DNA of 64,000 nucleotides from Aristolochia californica (Eukaryota; Streptophyta; Magnoliopsida; Piperales; Aristolochiaceae), in contig JARWKL010000005.1 of assembly GCA_029961685.1 (NCBI GenBank), positions 45,334,211 to 45,398,210 of the forward strand, in the 5' to 3' direction. The translations under genes were made by a program, and so were the position numbers. Positions within the stretch are counted from its first letter, which is position 1. Each line of letters starts with the position of its first letter. This document shows, in pieces, positions 23,820 to 34,249 of the stretch. The notes below the pieces were generated by a model. It did no database searches. It was not told the origin of the DNA and was given only the letters and a program-made list of their open reading frames with translations.

Positions 23820-26600
23820 ATGGGTGGTCAAGAAGTTCATTTCTTTTTTGGGCTATTCAGTGGGGATATTTCCCCTTTTTTTGTGCCATTTGGGCCTCAC
23901 CATTTACAAAACTCCTAATCATTGACTTGGCCGGACAAAGTGGGATTTGCTGTCTCTGAGTTCTGATTTTGGAGTTCTGAGAGGCAGCCTTGAACTATTA
24001 TAAATGTGGCAATTTTTCATTTTTCCTTCATTGATCAATTCATCACATGTGGCCATGGAGGGGCTTCTTTTGAGTTAATGTTTGTGGTGTTCAGCATCCA
24101 ACTCCCAGTAATCTGATGCCATTGATGCACAGTTTGATGCAATGCATACTTTAGTAAATGAATTCACTGCTCGTCTTCCCTTACCCTTCTGTACAGATCG
24201 ATAATCCAAGGATTACAGGTGATAAGTTCCATGGAACTACCTCTACACAAGGTTTCAAATTGAAACAAACCTGACCATCTCATAGGAAAAAAAAAGGAAA
24301 AGATTCCTGCTTAATGTCTTCAAGAATGGCGTCTGTTTCCAAAACTTCTCAAACTCTTTTGAAAATGTGGAAGGATAGAAAGGAGACGAAAAAGACTCTA
24401 GATGTTTCAGAAACACTAAATTAATTTCCAGTAGTAGCTGAACGGATGGAAATGAAGTTAGAAGTTCGCTAGAAGAAAAATCAAGGCAGAAAGGCATAGC
24501 TTGATGGAGGTAGATTTTTTACAAGTCCTTCCAGTTCCAAGTTTCAACGATGGATCATTGCTTTCCTTTCTTCTTGAGATAAAATAATTGGCCTGTTGAC
24601 CTTCCTATCACATATAATGGAGCAACTTGTTTGGGGTGGATGAGGTGGGTGAACTAGTGGTGTTCCATGGCAGGTGATTGCTCTCTGATGAGTTTGGCAT
24701 AAGGCAATTCAGTCGAGTGCCTATGCAAATTTGAATCCACTGAGGTTGTCGGTATCGATTGTTTTATTGGGGACTCTACATACCAGTACTGTAGCCGGCA
24801 TTTTCAGAATAGATTATGAAAAATATTGAACTCTATCATGTCACCGCCTAAAATCTGATATGAATCACCTGATACGTAGATATGGACAATGCTGATACCA
24901 AAAAGTAAGATCAGTTTCCGTCTTCTCCCTGTCTCTGGTATGACATGACCAGAGTACCAGAGAAGGAGAAGACCGAACTAGCTCAGTTTAATTTACATTT
25001 TCCAACACTACGGAAAAATATTCTCTTTTCTTTCTTCAATCAAAATCGGTCACTTCTGACGGTGAATCTACCAAAGCATCCAAGGTGGCAAAAATAGCCG
25101 TTTCTGAAGAAAAAGCCAGTGTTTCACGTCAGAGCAACTACTCTAGGGAGAGTTCTTAGACTACTCTGGTTTCGTTTTTTAAATCCGTCGTATAAACAAA
25201 CACTGAAATACAAGCTTCTCTCTGTTTAATGTTTTCTGCTTCGGAGGTCGTTCACCCACGCTGGATCTTCGAGGTTGTTATTTATTTCCATGAAGAAAAG
25301 TTTCTGGGATTATCATAATCGACTCGCAGTCAGAGATTTGTTGAGCTAAGAAACCTTTCTTTGCCATCACTGTCGTTTCTGTTGGCGCTGGTTCTGACTT
25401 CTGAGGCATCACAGTCAGAGAACAAGTTTGCTTCATGCAAGCTTTAGCCTTCAAAGCAAATTACTGGGCGTTGAGAACGACGTCCAGAGGAGGAAGACAA
25501 CTGTTACTTCACAGAAAACTTCAAAAAAGACGTAGATTGAAGACGGTTTTCATCTGTCAATTATTCTTTTGGAGTTTTTAACTAGTTATTGAGGTCTGAT
25601 TCTTGTGTCGAGATTCTGGTGCTAAAAGGAATGAATGCTGAATTGGTTTCAGCTTTTTACTAGTAAAATATGAAATGAATTGCCAGTATCGGAATATAAA
25701 AAGCAGCAGAAGAAACCAAAATCGACTAAACTCCATTGTTGATATGTCCCACCTGGGATTTCGTTTCTGGTTTCATCTATCAAATCCACAGCAATCGATT
25801 TGATCATATCAACCACCAAGATGCCATTCCTCAAAGCATATTCATTCCCTAGACCTTACCTAAGTCTTTTTGTCTGAATTTGATCACGAGTGCTTACTAT
25901 CGTTATTTGAATTTATTTGTGTCTAGCCTCTTTTCTATTCTAATATCATATTTTGAAGTAGGATTTTTCGACTCGGACACAATAGAATCGGCATTAGATC
26001 AACTGAGCCAGATCAGGACTCATCAGTCTCGTGAACAGATTCGGAGAGAATCTAAAGGGATTGTTAGTCGGGGCAGAAGAGTCGAATTCCTCCCTACAAA
26101 TCCAACTCACCCGAGTCATAAATCGACTCAGCAAGTGAAAAAGCCATGCCCATATGGGGCCATAGGGAAACCTGAACCACAAGTATATGCTAGTAGTGAC
26201 TTGGGTCTTATTTCAGCTCACAAATTCCCACAAGTGATACCATTTCTAGCAGCAAATAAAATATGAGAGATGGTGCGATACTGCTGCAAGAGCCCAAGAT
26301 GAATTCCCATTTTCTCACTAGAACTGCAGTTACATTTGATATTCTAAATTTTTTTTTTTAAGTTCTAGGACCAAAACTCGCTGTGTACTGCTGGGAATAT
26401 TTTTTGAGTTGCAACCACCTGATGAGAACCACATATCCGTCACTCACAATTTACCAAACATTACGGTTTGTAGCCCTCTCGATTTAGAGAAAGAAGTCGC
26501 ATGGGGGGATTACCTGAACTCAAAACTTAGTTTTCTAACCACATGGAAGGTGTATCTACAGTTCAAATTAAATGAAAATCAACGTCTTTCTTTCTTCCAT
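23820..26600. other. Downstream and gene-free region right of ULT1
   Basis: The left few hundred bases are the ULT1 3' region. Bases 24740-24900 again hold several GATAC/TATCG-type words. A plus-strand open frame from about 25950 to 26266 (ending ...IPFLAANKI) has no recognised homologue. It lies in DNA with repeated ACTC/GAGTC words and could be a transposon fragment. I see no supported gene. Confidence 0.35.
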
Positions 26601-27039
26601 AAAAAAACTAAACAATAAAAATTGAAGCTTGATTATCACATTTTATTACTGGAGGAGTAATACAAAATAATAGTAGTAGTAAAAATATGGATCATTGCTC
26701 TATATTTTGCTTCAATTTTAAACTTTTTTAAGTTATCATTTGTTTGATTATTGATACACCACAACTAATAACCTAGTGAGACATGAACCCAAACATAATA
26801 GTAGAAACTCCATAATGTGGCCATTGAGTAACAAACCAATCTAGAAACATAATAAAGATGAGCAAAAGAAAAGATTTCTAGCTCTAGTAGATCCAACATA
26901 ATTAACATAAAAGGATTTCATCAAATCAGGAAAAAAACACAAGATTTATACATTTTTAAATATTTCCATGCCACACTTTTGAGCTACTTTATAATTCTAT
27001 AAACAGCATCTAATTGAATTTCATTAGGAGACTCAATAA

Positions 27040-27645
27040 ATTACTTCACAATCTGATGCAACACATCTTAATGTGGAAGATCTAGCTGAAGAATATCTAA
27101 TGACAAAAGATCACTCTAAAATCACACATGTTTATGAAAGAAGAAAAAAGAAAACTCATTTTAAACAGGCCTGAATTTTGGTTGGTTTATTGGATAAAAA
27201 GAGGTTTGGGGGGGTTTGGATGAGGTAACGTGTGCATTAAATGTTCAAGAACTGTTTTGGGTGATTAAAGAGTGCTGGTTTACCATTTCTAAAGAAACTT
27301 CACCTTTTGGATAGCATTAGGTTCTAAGCCACTAACATATCTTTTGCTACTAAGTCCTCTTGACTTTCTCAAACTCTAAAATTATTAACTAATTAATAAA
27401 ATTCTCCAATATATCTTATAAACATAACAATTACCTTGAGTAAGCTTGTTAAACCTTACAACCATGGCTTGTTGATAAATGAAAGGCAAAAACTCTTCAT
27501 TCATAATGATACAACACATTCAAACGTGGAAAATCTAGCTGAAAAATATTTGCAAGCGAAGAAATCACCCTAACATATGAAAGAAGAAGCAAGCAAAACA
27601 TTCACTTCAAAGAGGGGTTGAATTTTCTATTTTGGGCTCAAGTTG
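27040..27645. repeat. Diverged direct duplication of about 135 bp
   Basis: Bases about 27050-27185 and 27503-27640 align along their length. Shared landmarks in order are 'gatgcaacacat'/'gatacaacacat', 'gtggaaratctagctgaaraatat', 'tatgaaagaagaa' and a closing 'ctgaattttgg'/'ttgaattttct'. The copies are diverged, about 455 bp apart and non-coding. They could be remnants of an unrecognised retroelement. Confidence 0.6.
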
Positions 27646-28399
27646 CAAGAAGTTCTATTCCACAACAACTTACTATTTTCTTATGGAAAATATCACTCAA
27701 AAACTTGCTATTTTGGTTATAAACTAGGGAAGTCTAAAGTCCCCGACTCTACAGATTAAGAGGTATTTCTTGTATAGAATTACTTTTTAGACAAGTAGAA
27801 ATAGATTTCGAATGTCCTAATTTGTATCAGAGATAACCTAAGCCTTTTAGGTCAAACTTAAGGAATCTCTCATACAAGTCAAGAAAATTGTTGATGTCAT
27901 TACTCTATTGAAACCTTTTTCACTATTTTGCCTTCAAAGCAACAAACACTAGTCACCCCATAAAAACATGTTTAACATGCTATAAAAAATATATCCTTAA
28001 CTTCTAATTGATACAAAGACAATTTTTTACTCTTTGCCACTAATATCAAATCCAAAAAAATAAAATAAAAAAAATTCCAAGGAGCTACTAGAATCGAGAA
28101 CAAATGTACTTTCAAACTTTAAACTACACTACTAAGCTAATATTTAGTAGCAAACAATCAATGACACCTTGTACCTCATTACCTAGGAAAGACTCATTCA
28201 ATTCCTATGTTATTCCTAAAAAATAGATAAGCACATCTTCTACATAGCCTCTTCCAAGCTAGATGAGATGAGGCTTCATATGGGATAGTAACAAATAACA
28301 AAAACAAAATGAAACAATAGATGTAAGCAAAGAGAAAATATACAAATTAGAAAATGATGAATAATAGAGGATATTATTCCTTCGAGAAGGATACTAAAA

Positions 28400-29510
28400 A
28401 AATAAAAATAAAACTAGTTATCATTACAAATTAACTTACAAAAGTAGAAGTCAGACCACAGCTGAAGTACACGATTGGTGAAGAGGCATTGTAGGAATAA
28501 TAATCTCTTGTACCTTTCTTTTGTTACAAGTATACACCTAAGGTGGTCCAGGCATTAATCCCACTTCCATCATAACTAGTAGCAAAATAAATGAAGAACA
28601 ACTCTATATGACCACTATTTTAAAATATATTAAATATTCTCAAAAAATGTTACATCACTAATATACACTTTGAGTCATATGGTCAAAGTAGTCTTAACCT
28701 TTTTAAACAAGAAGATATCCCAAAGAGAACAATTACTTGAGGAGACAACTTATCTCTACCTAGACCTAAACAATGAACAACACATCTATAACCAAAAACA
28801 CGAATTGGAAGGTGGAAAAGAATACGTTTAGGAAGCAAAACCTAGAAAGGGATTTTACCTAGAAAAAGAAAGGACGACATTTAATTAATAAGATAACAAA
28901 GAGTTAAGGACAACAACCCCCCAAAAGATTCGGGAACATTTTATGTGAAATGAGATTGTACAAGCTACATTTAATAGATGAGGATTTTCCCTTCACCCAC
29001 TATTTCGTTGTACAGTGTGAACACAAGAGATCTTATAAATAATTCCATGGGAAACACAACTCATTGGACTCTCTTTGCACATAGCCCAATGTATTATATG
29101 AACAAAAGAGACAAATATTTGAAGCAATGTTAGCTTTTCTTTATTTCAAAACCTATATTTGAGCAACTCAAATCATTCTTGTACAATCATCTATAATTGT
29201 AACAAATACTATTAGCCAACATGACTCACAAAATGACATAAACCCCAAACATCTAAGTAAACTATGTTGTTGGGATTCCTACTCACGTTAGACCTAGACT
29301 TAAAGACTGACTTGTGATGTTTTCCTAATCACAAGCACCATAAGAAGATGAGATAGTATCTTCTTCCATGAAGGATGACTGAGTCCAAAGTGATACTACT
29401 AAAAGTATAGCTTTTTTAAGTTGGTCTCAGAGTCTTATTCAAACAATATAATTCACTTTCTTCAATGCCCTTCACCAATCGGCTTCTTCGGCTGACGATC
29501 CTGAACATGA
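28400..29510 (-). mobile_element. Decayed Copia retrotransposon, pre-integrase and integrase region
   Basis: On the minus strand several short frames follow the order of a Ty1/Copia pol. First comes a CHLGKSHKSxFKSR-like GAG-pre-integrase end with LDVWG, then an FVTIIDDCTRM integrase core block. Next is a LINRMPS-like stretch followed by GKIPFxVLLP, the PIRVFGYRCVVH block, and a downstream linker ending near 28420. Many stops and frameshifts interrupt it. The element is an old dead copy; no LTRs belonging to it were identified. Flanking DNA at 26600-28400 is AT-rich and probably also degraded transposon sequence. Confidence 0.65.
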
Positions 29511-29869
29511 AAAAATGGATAAAATGTTATAGAACAATTAAAAATTTAGTAAATTGACCAACAAACCAGCTAAAAAATTGGAAAGAAAGAGTACAAGTGA
29601 TGATGAGACAAGAGTAGCTTAAGAGTACCTACACTTGACACATGATATGCAAATCCATCAACAAAAATAACAAAAGAATGAGACATAAATTTATGATAAA
29701 AAGAAAATAATAGAGGTACCTATCATAAGTATGGAGGTTTCTATCAATGACACATATATTACATTAAAAAGCAAAAAAAGGTAGACAAAACTATGTTTGC
29801 CAAAGAGATAGTGCTAAGAAGGAAGAAGATGCAAGTGGCTAAGTACAAACCCGTTTTATTAGCAAGCAA

Positions 29870-30480
29870 TGTCTTTTTTTTCCCTAAAAAGGTGATTCAT
29901 TGATATGAACAAAGAAACAACAAAAAGGGGAGAGAAAGCCATCCAGCCCCAAAGGAGATAGAATCCACAACCAAAATACAAGATCTGGAAACACCTACTT
30001 AGCTGAACTATTTGCAACATGATTAGCTGATAGGAAAATATGACTCCAAGAAACAACAAAATTTGAGAGCAACAACTACACTCTCTCATCGTAATAATGC
30101 TGAAATGATTGAGTGGGAATGGAGGGACCAAATAACCATGAATTGATTGTAAAAGAATCTCCTTGAATCATGAGAGGGCTAGAAAAAATTTGAACATAAA
30201 GTTGTATGTAATCTAAAAGAGCTTCGATCTCATCTTCAACTGCATCACACTTGTCGATTGGACCCAACAAAGTAAATCAAACTACCCCATCGTAATCCCT
30301 AATAGCCCCACCTATTTTTTTTTATGGAATGTGTGAATATTATAAACAGAGGAAATAAAATACAACCTAAGAGACCCTAATAGCCCCACCTATATTAGCA
30401 GGCCCAAGATTACCTAAAAAACTTCCATTAAAATTTAACTTAACATATCCAAACAGGAGGAAACTCCCAACAAAATTGAT
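29870..30480 (-). mobile_element. 3' end of a LINE with RNase H domain and poly-A tail
   Basis: The minus strand reads as a plant L1-type RNase H module: a KLNFNGS block near 30450, GNLGPANIGGAIR, then DAVEDEIEALL, IQGDS and an SHIFLSANHVAN-like block. It ends in a poly-A tail, seen as a T run at 29874-29881 on the plus strand. The first catalytic aspartate position is Asn and there are in-frame stops, so it is dead. The module is split by a 59-bp insertion at 30316-30374 (separate entry). Confidence 0.65.
30297..30393. mobile_element. 59-bp retroposed fragment with 19-bp target-site duplication
   Basis: The 19-mer CCCTAATAGCCCCACCTAT occurs at 30297-30315 and 30375-30393, exactly flanking 59 bp that begins with eight T (a poly-A tail on the minus strand). 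The insertion interrupts the RNase H frame of the surrounding LINE relic, and the frames on its two sides become contiguous when it and one repeat are left out. This is the signature of target-primed reverse transcription of a severely 5'-truncated LINE or SINE. Confidence 0.85.
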
Positions 30481-30724
30481 GGTGGAGAGTTATCAAAGCT
30501 AGCAAAGTCTATTATGTTATTCTTGGGTGACAAGATAGAGTTTCACTCAATAGCAAAATAATTTGTCTCAGATTCTATGATCATCGAGTTAACCTGCCAA
30601 TGTATCCCAACCTTTGCCAAAATTGTGATTTGTATATGCAGATTGGTGCACAGTCTATTGCCCCTTCTTCCACCATAACCTCTCTAGCTTCTAAGCCACA
30701 TGCCATTTGATAACTTCCTCAACT

Positions 30725-30760
30725 TGTATTGCATTGCATTGCATTGAATTGCATTGCTAA
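30725..30760. repeat. (GCATT)n short tandem repeat
   Basis: Four to five copies of GCATT (read as ATTGC) with one variant GAATT, upstream of the Copia RT fragment. Non-coding. Confidence 0.8.
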
Positions 30761-30849
30761 AGTATCTTCCAGTTATTGACAATGACTAAAACTTTGCCCC
30801 TGTGGCTAAATTATTAAGTCATTAGAATTTTACTAGCCTTTTCATGATT

Positions 30850-31040
30850 CAAAGATTTCACACATTACCAGATGGATGTGAAATCAGAATTTTTGAATGG
30901 TTTAATAGAAGAAGTATATACTACACAACACCCAGGTTTTGAAGATATCTCAAAACCAAATCATGTGTTCAAACCCACAAAAACCTTGTATAGACTGAAA
31001 CAAGCATCCAACACACATAGACAAACTAAGTCAATTTTTT
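30850..31040 (+). mobile_element. Copia reverse-transcriptase fragment
   Basis: The plus strand encodes a YQMDVKSEFLNG block, then EEVYTTQHPGFE and a LYRLKQAS block. These are hallmarks of Ty1/Copia reverse transcriptase (usual forms DVKSAFLNG, VY..QP.GF and LYGLKQAPR). The frame is open for about 55 codons and ends at a stop near 31042. Orientation is opposite to the integrase relic at 28.4-29.5 kb, so it is probably a separate insertion or a rearranged part. Confidence 0.75.
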
Positions 31041-31041
31041 A

Positions 31042-32330
31042 GGCACAGAGAGGTTACATGTGTGCCCCACTATGCGCCAGTGCGCTGCCAGTCAAGCATG
31101 CTAGTGCACACGTGGCCCGCCCATGCGTTGGGGGCCTTCCGCTTCTACGCATCTGCATGCACCAGCACCTTCTACACCTGATTCTGAATCGACGTGTAAT
31201 TGACTTTGCTTCCAGCTAGACCAGTGTGCCTAATTGGCAAGGCCGTCTTGGGCTGTCTTCCAGTGCTTAGTCTACCAACTTATTCTGCTCCAACAGGAAA
31301 TATAAAACCTCCAATGCTCTACATGAGACAGAAAGCATTGCACAATGAAACTACTTTTGCGCCACCATATGTAAGCTTGTATGGCGTTGTATCATGGACC
31401 CAAACCTTGTAAAAATTTAGTCATTGAAGCATTTTTCTCATTGTTCCAATAGAACATTTATATCATTCATAAGATGGAGTGCGCACATTTGGTTCCTTGT
31501 AGATCCTCCAAGTGTACCATAGCAGTTGCTACCTTATCACCCTTCTACAAACTGACCTTCAAATATATCATAAACTTTAGAAATGTGTCTCTTAGATGAA
31601 ATCCCAAACTCCCTGTGGGCATCAATAAGAGATGCGATTAAGGGCACAAAAGGTAGCACAAGACATAAGACCTTTATAAGGTACTTAATTCATTGAAATG
31701 GAATCTTAGACTCGGGAAATACGCAAATCAAGAAGGTTTCTGGCACAAAAAAGAAGACAACGCATATATTGAAACCCATGCAGACATGATTAAATTTTTA
31801 CCAAAGAACATACCTGCATTAGTGTGAGATAGAAAAGGGAAAGAAACTAAGGTCTCTCTACACAGAAAGGGGCCACTCTGACTCTATACAAAATCTAAAA
31901 TCTGAGAGGAGGAAAGAGGGTTTGGAAAGAGAGAACTCAGTCAGGGAAAATCATCCTGTAGTCTCTTCCATTGACTCATTTTAAGTTGTCTAAATGTAAA
32001 AACCAAAAATACTTTTACCATATAAATAGGAATAAACCACTTACAAGTGACATGACAAAATACCGGTAATAACATGATTTAGATAACTCGACGTGATCCA
32101 AAGGAAATTGCGCACATAAACACCTCAAATATTGACCGTTACTGAAGACGAAATAATTTTCAGAAAACAAAAAAAGGCCACTCTGTTCCTCCTTGCTCTT
32201 TGCAGCTGCTTTGTTCAAGCCCCAACGACAAAATCCAGAAACACAGAAGCCAAAGTGTATTCTAATACTAAGACTCACAGGCTAAAGGAATTTCAAACAG
32301 AGAGAATGACATACAGAGCTTGCTAAGGTC
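31042..32330. other. Gene-free stretch with a GC-rich patch
   Basis: Bases about 31060-31180 are clearly more GC-rich than their surroundings (repeated GCGCCAGTGCGC-like words) and directly follow the Copia RT fragment. The rest, to 32330, shows no conserved coding block or RNA gene. Confidence 0.3.
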
Positions 32331-33122
32331 TGTCTATTAGGGCTTAGGAGAGAGAAGAGACATGGATACAATTTTGGATTTGGTGTAAATTATAAATAGG
32401 AGAGAGGGTTCTTTAATCCCTATCTCTCCACCACTTTTCTCTTACACCATTAATGTGGTACCGGAGCAGGTTTGTCTGATGTTCAACTCACACAAATGAT
32501 GTTGTTCATCTTTTCTTTGTCTGGGCTATTATACCTTCTTTCTAGTTTTTTTATGAACTTGGTTCTCTAATTTTTGTATGAGTGCCTTCTTCTATAAGCC
32601 AACTTTCCATTCCGACTAGTAAGCAGTATCTAGAGTTTCTATTATGTTCAAGCTCAGAATCATTGGCATCTACACCCCAGCTTGAGGAGGTGAAACAGAA
32701 GAGCACAAATTTTGATGAAGTTAAGTCTAACAATCACCCGATATGTAAAGGCTCAAAGCTGAAGACCACATAGAAGCCACAAAACAATGATGAACCAAAT
32801 ACATGTTAAGATCAATTTTGTGTTTGAAGACCAATTTTGTATTTTCTTTTTCTTATGCTTAAGATGGGAATGTTTGGACACATTATATAACAAGCTAAAG
32901 CTATATGTTCCAGCTTGAGGGAGTGTTAAGAGTATAATTTAGCGTTTATGTAGTTCTATTTATTTATTTGATAGGAAAGTTGTTTCCTTTAAGAAGTAGT
33001 TTATTAGGGCTTAAGGGAGGGCAAGGACATGGATACATTTCTGGACATTGTTTAAATTGTAAATAGGGGAGAGGGGTCTCTAAAACCTAATTTTTGCAGT
33101 ACTTTCTCCTACAAAATTAACA
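32331..33122 (+). mobile_element. Short internally deleted Copia element with two LTR remnants
   Basis: The right LTR spans about 32924-33122 (TGTTAAGAG...TTAACA). Its distal 120 bp is matched by 32331-32453, the remnant of the left LTR (shared 'ttagggctta', 'gacatggataca', 'aaattrtaaataggrgagaggg'). Immediately after the left copy is a TGGTACCGGAGC primer-binding-like site (32456-32467; the usual Copia form is TGGTATCAGAGC). Directly before the right LTR is a polypurine tract (CTTGAGGGAG). The 470 bp internal part begins with a gag-like SSISQLSIPT frame and lacks pol, so it is a non-autonomous deletion derivative on the plus strand. Confidence 0.75.
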
Positions 33123-34249
33123 ATATGCACTTCACCCAGTAGAGGGGGCTACTGAAAAGAGGGAGAGATTTTTGTATCAGCAAATGACCAAATGAGAACT
33201 ATTGCAGTCAGATTTCAGTTCAATCATAGTTTAGCAAAAAAATAAATACAAACACAATTCCTATTAGTCTATTGTTGCTTGTGTTTAAACCAAGAATTTG
33301 AAGTGCCAATTATGTAAACTAAATTCAAGCCAAGGACTACATCCTACAAATGATCAAGGAGTATACATTAATGAATGACAAAAATTAAAAATTAAAAATA
33401 AAAATAAAAGTAATTGATGTAAGTTAAACCTCTTATTCACTTTATAATAAATCAAATTGGATAAAGCAGAGAGGAGCATTGAAATATCTATGCTAGCTTC
33501 ATTTAAAAAAAAGAAATATCTATGCTAGGAATATGAACTTCTTTATAAATATTTAAGCTGAGAGAAATTTACAAGTACCAGAAGTCTTTGTCGCCAAACA
33601 AACTGAATTTATTACTCAAATATTTCACATTTAATCAAATGCAAATTCCAGTGATCAACAGGCGGATTGCGCCTTTGACTCAATGGCCACATGGGGAGTC
33701 TCTAGTGTGACATCATGGGTTCAGATCTGGTTAGGGTATGGGCTTCAACATTCCAAAAATATTTATATTTTTCATAACAGCAAAGGCTACAAAAATTCTT
33801 ATGTATCTTCTTCAGCACCAAACTTGAACCAAGACAATGACTAATTTCAACATTAAATTTGTACCAAATTGATTGCCATCTAATGTCCTCCAGTAGCCAA
33901 GTTAGATGAACAGAATACAGCCTACATAACCTACATACACATTAAAGGCCCTACAGACACGTAAGCTGATGGATAAGAAGGCCACCATTGTGGCAAAAAA
34001 TTTCACTCCATAGGAATTGATGGTATTACTGGCCTCTAGGTCAAACTACAAAACTGCACCTTTGGATGCTGTCCCTGGCGATACTGAATACAACAAGATG
34101 CTGATCAAAAGGTACAGGAACACTGCACGGTCAGAGTTCCTCCAAGTGTACATAATATACATGAAGAATGCCTCATGCACCATGGGTCCTTTAAGAATTG
34201 GGATTACCTAAAGCTGTTACTTAGGTAACGAAGAATAACAAAAAGAAAA
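33123..34249. other. Intergenic region left of LDL2, with a possible SINE-like head
   Basis: No gene is seen. Bases 33661-33740 contain a loose Pol III A-box (TTGACTCAATGG) about 35-40 bp before a loose B-box (GGGTTCAGATCT), the arrangement expected of a tRNA-derived SINE, but both boxes deviate from consensus. The right end should hold the LDL2-like 3' untranslated region. Confidence 0.3.
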
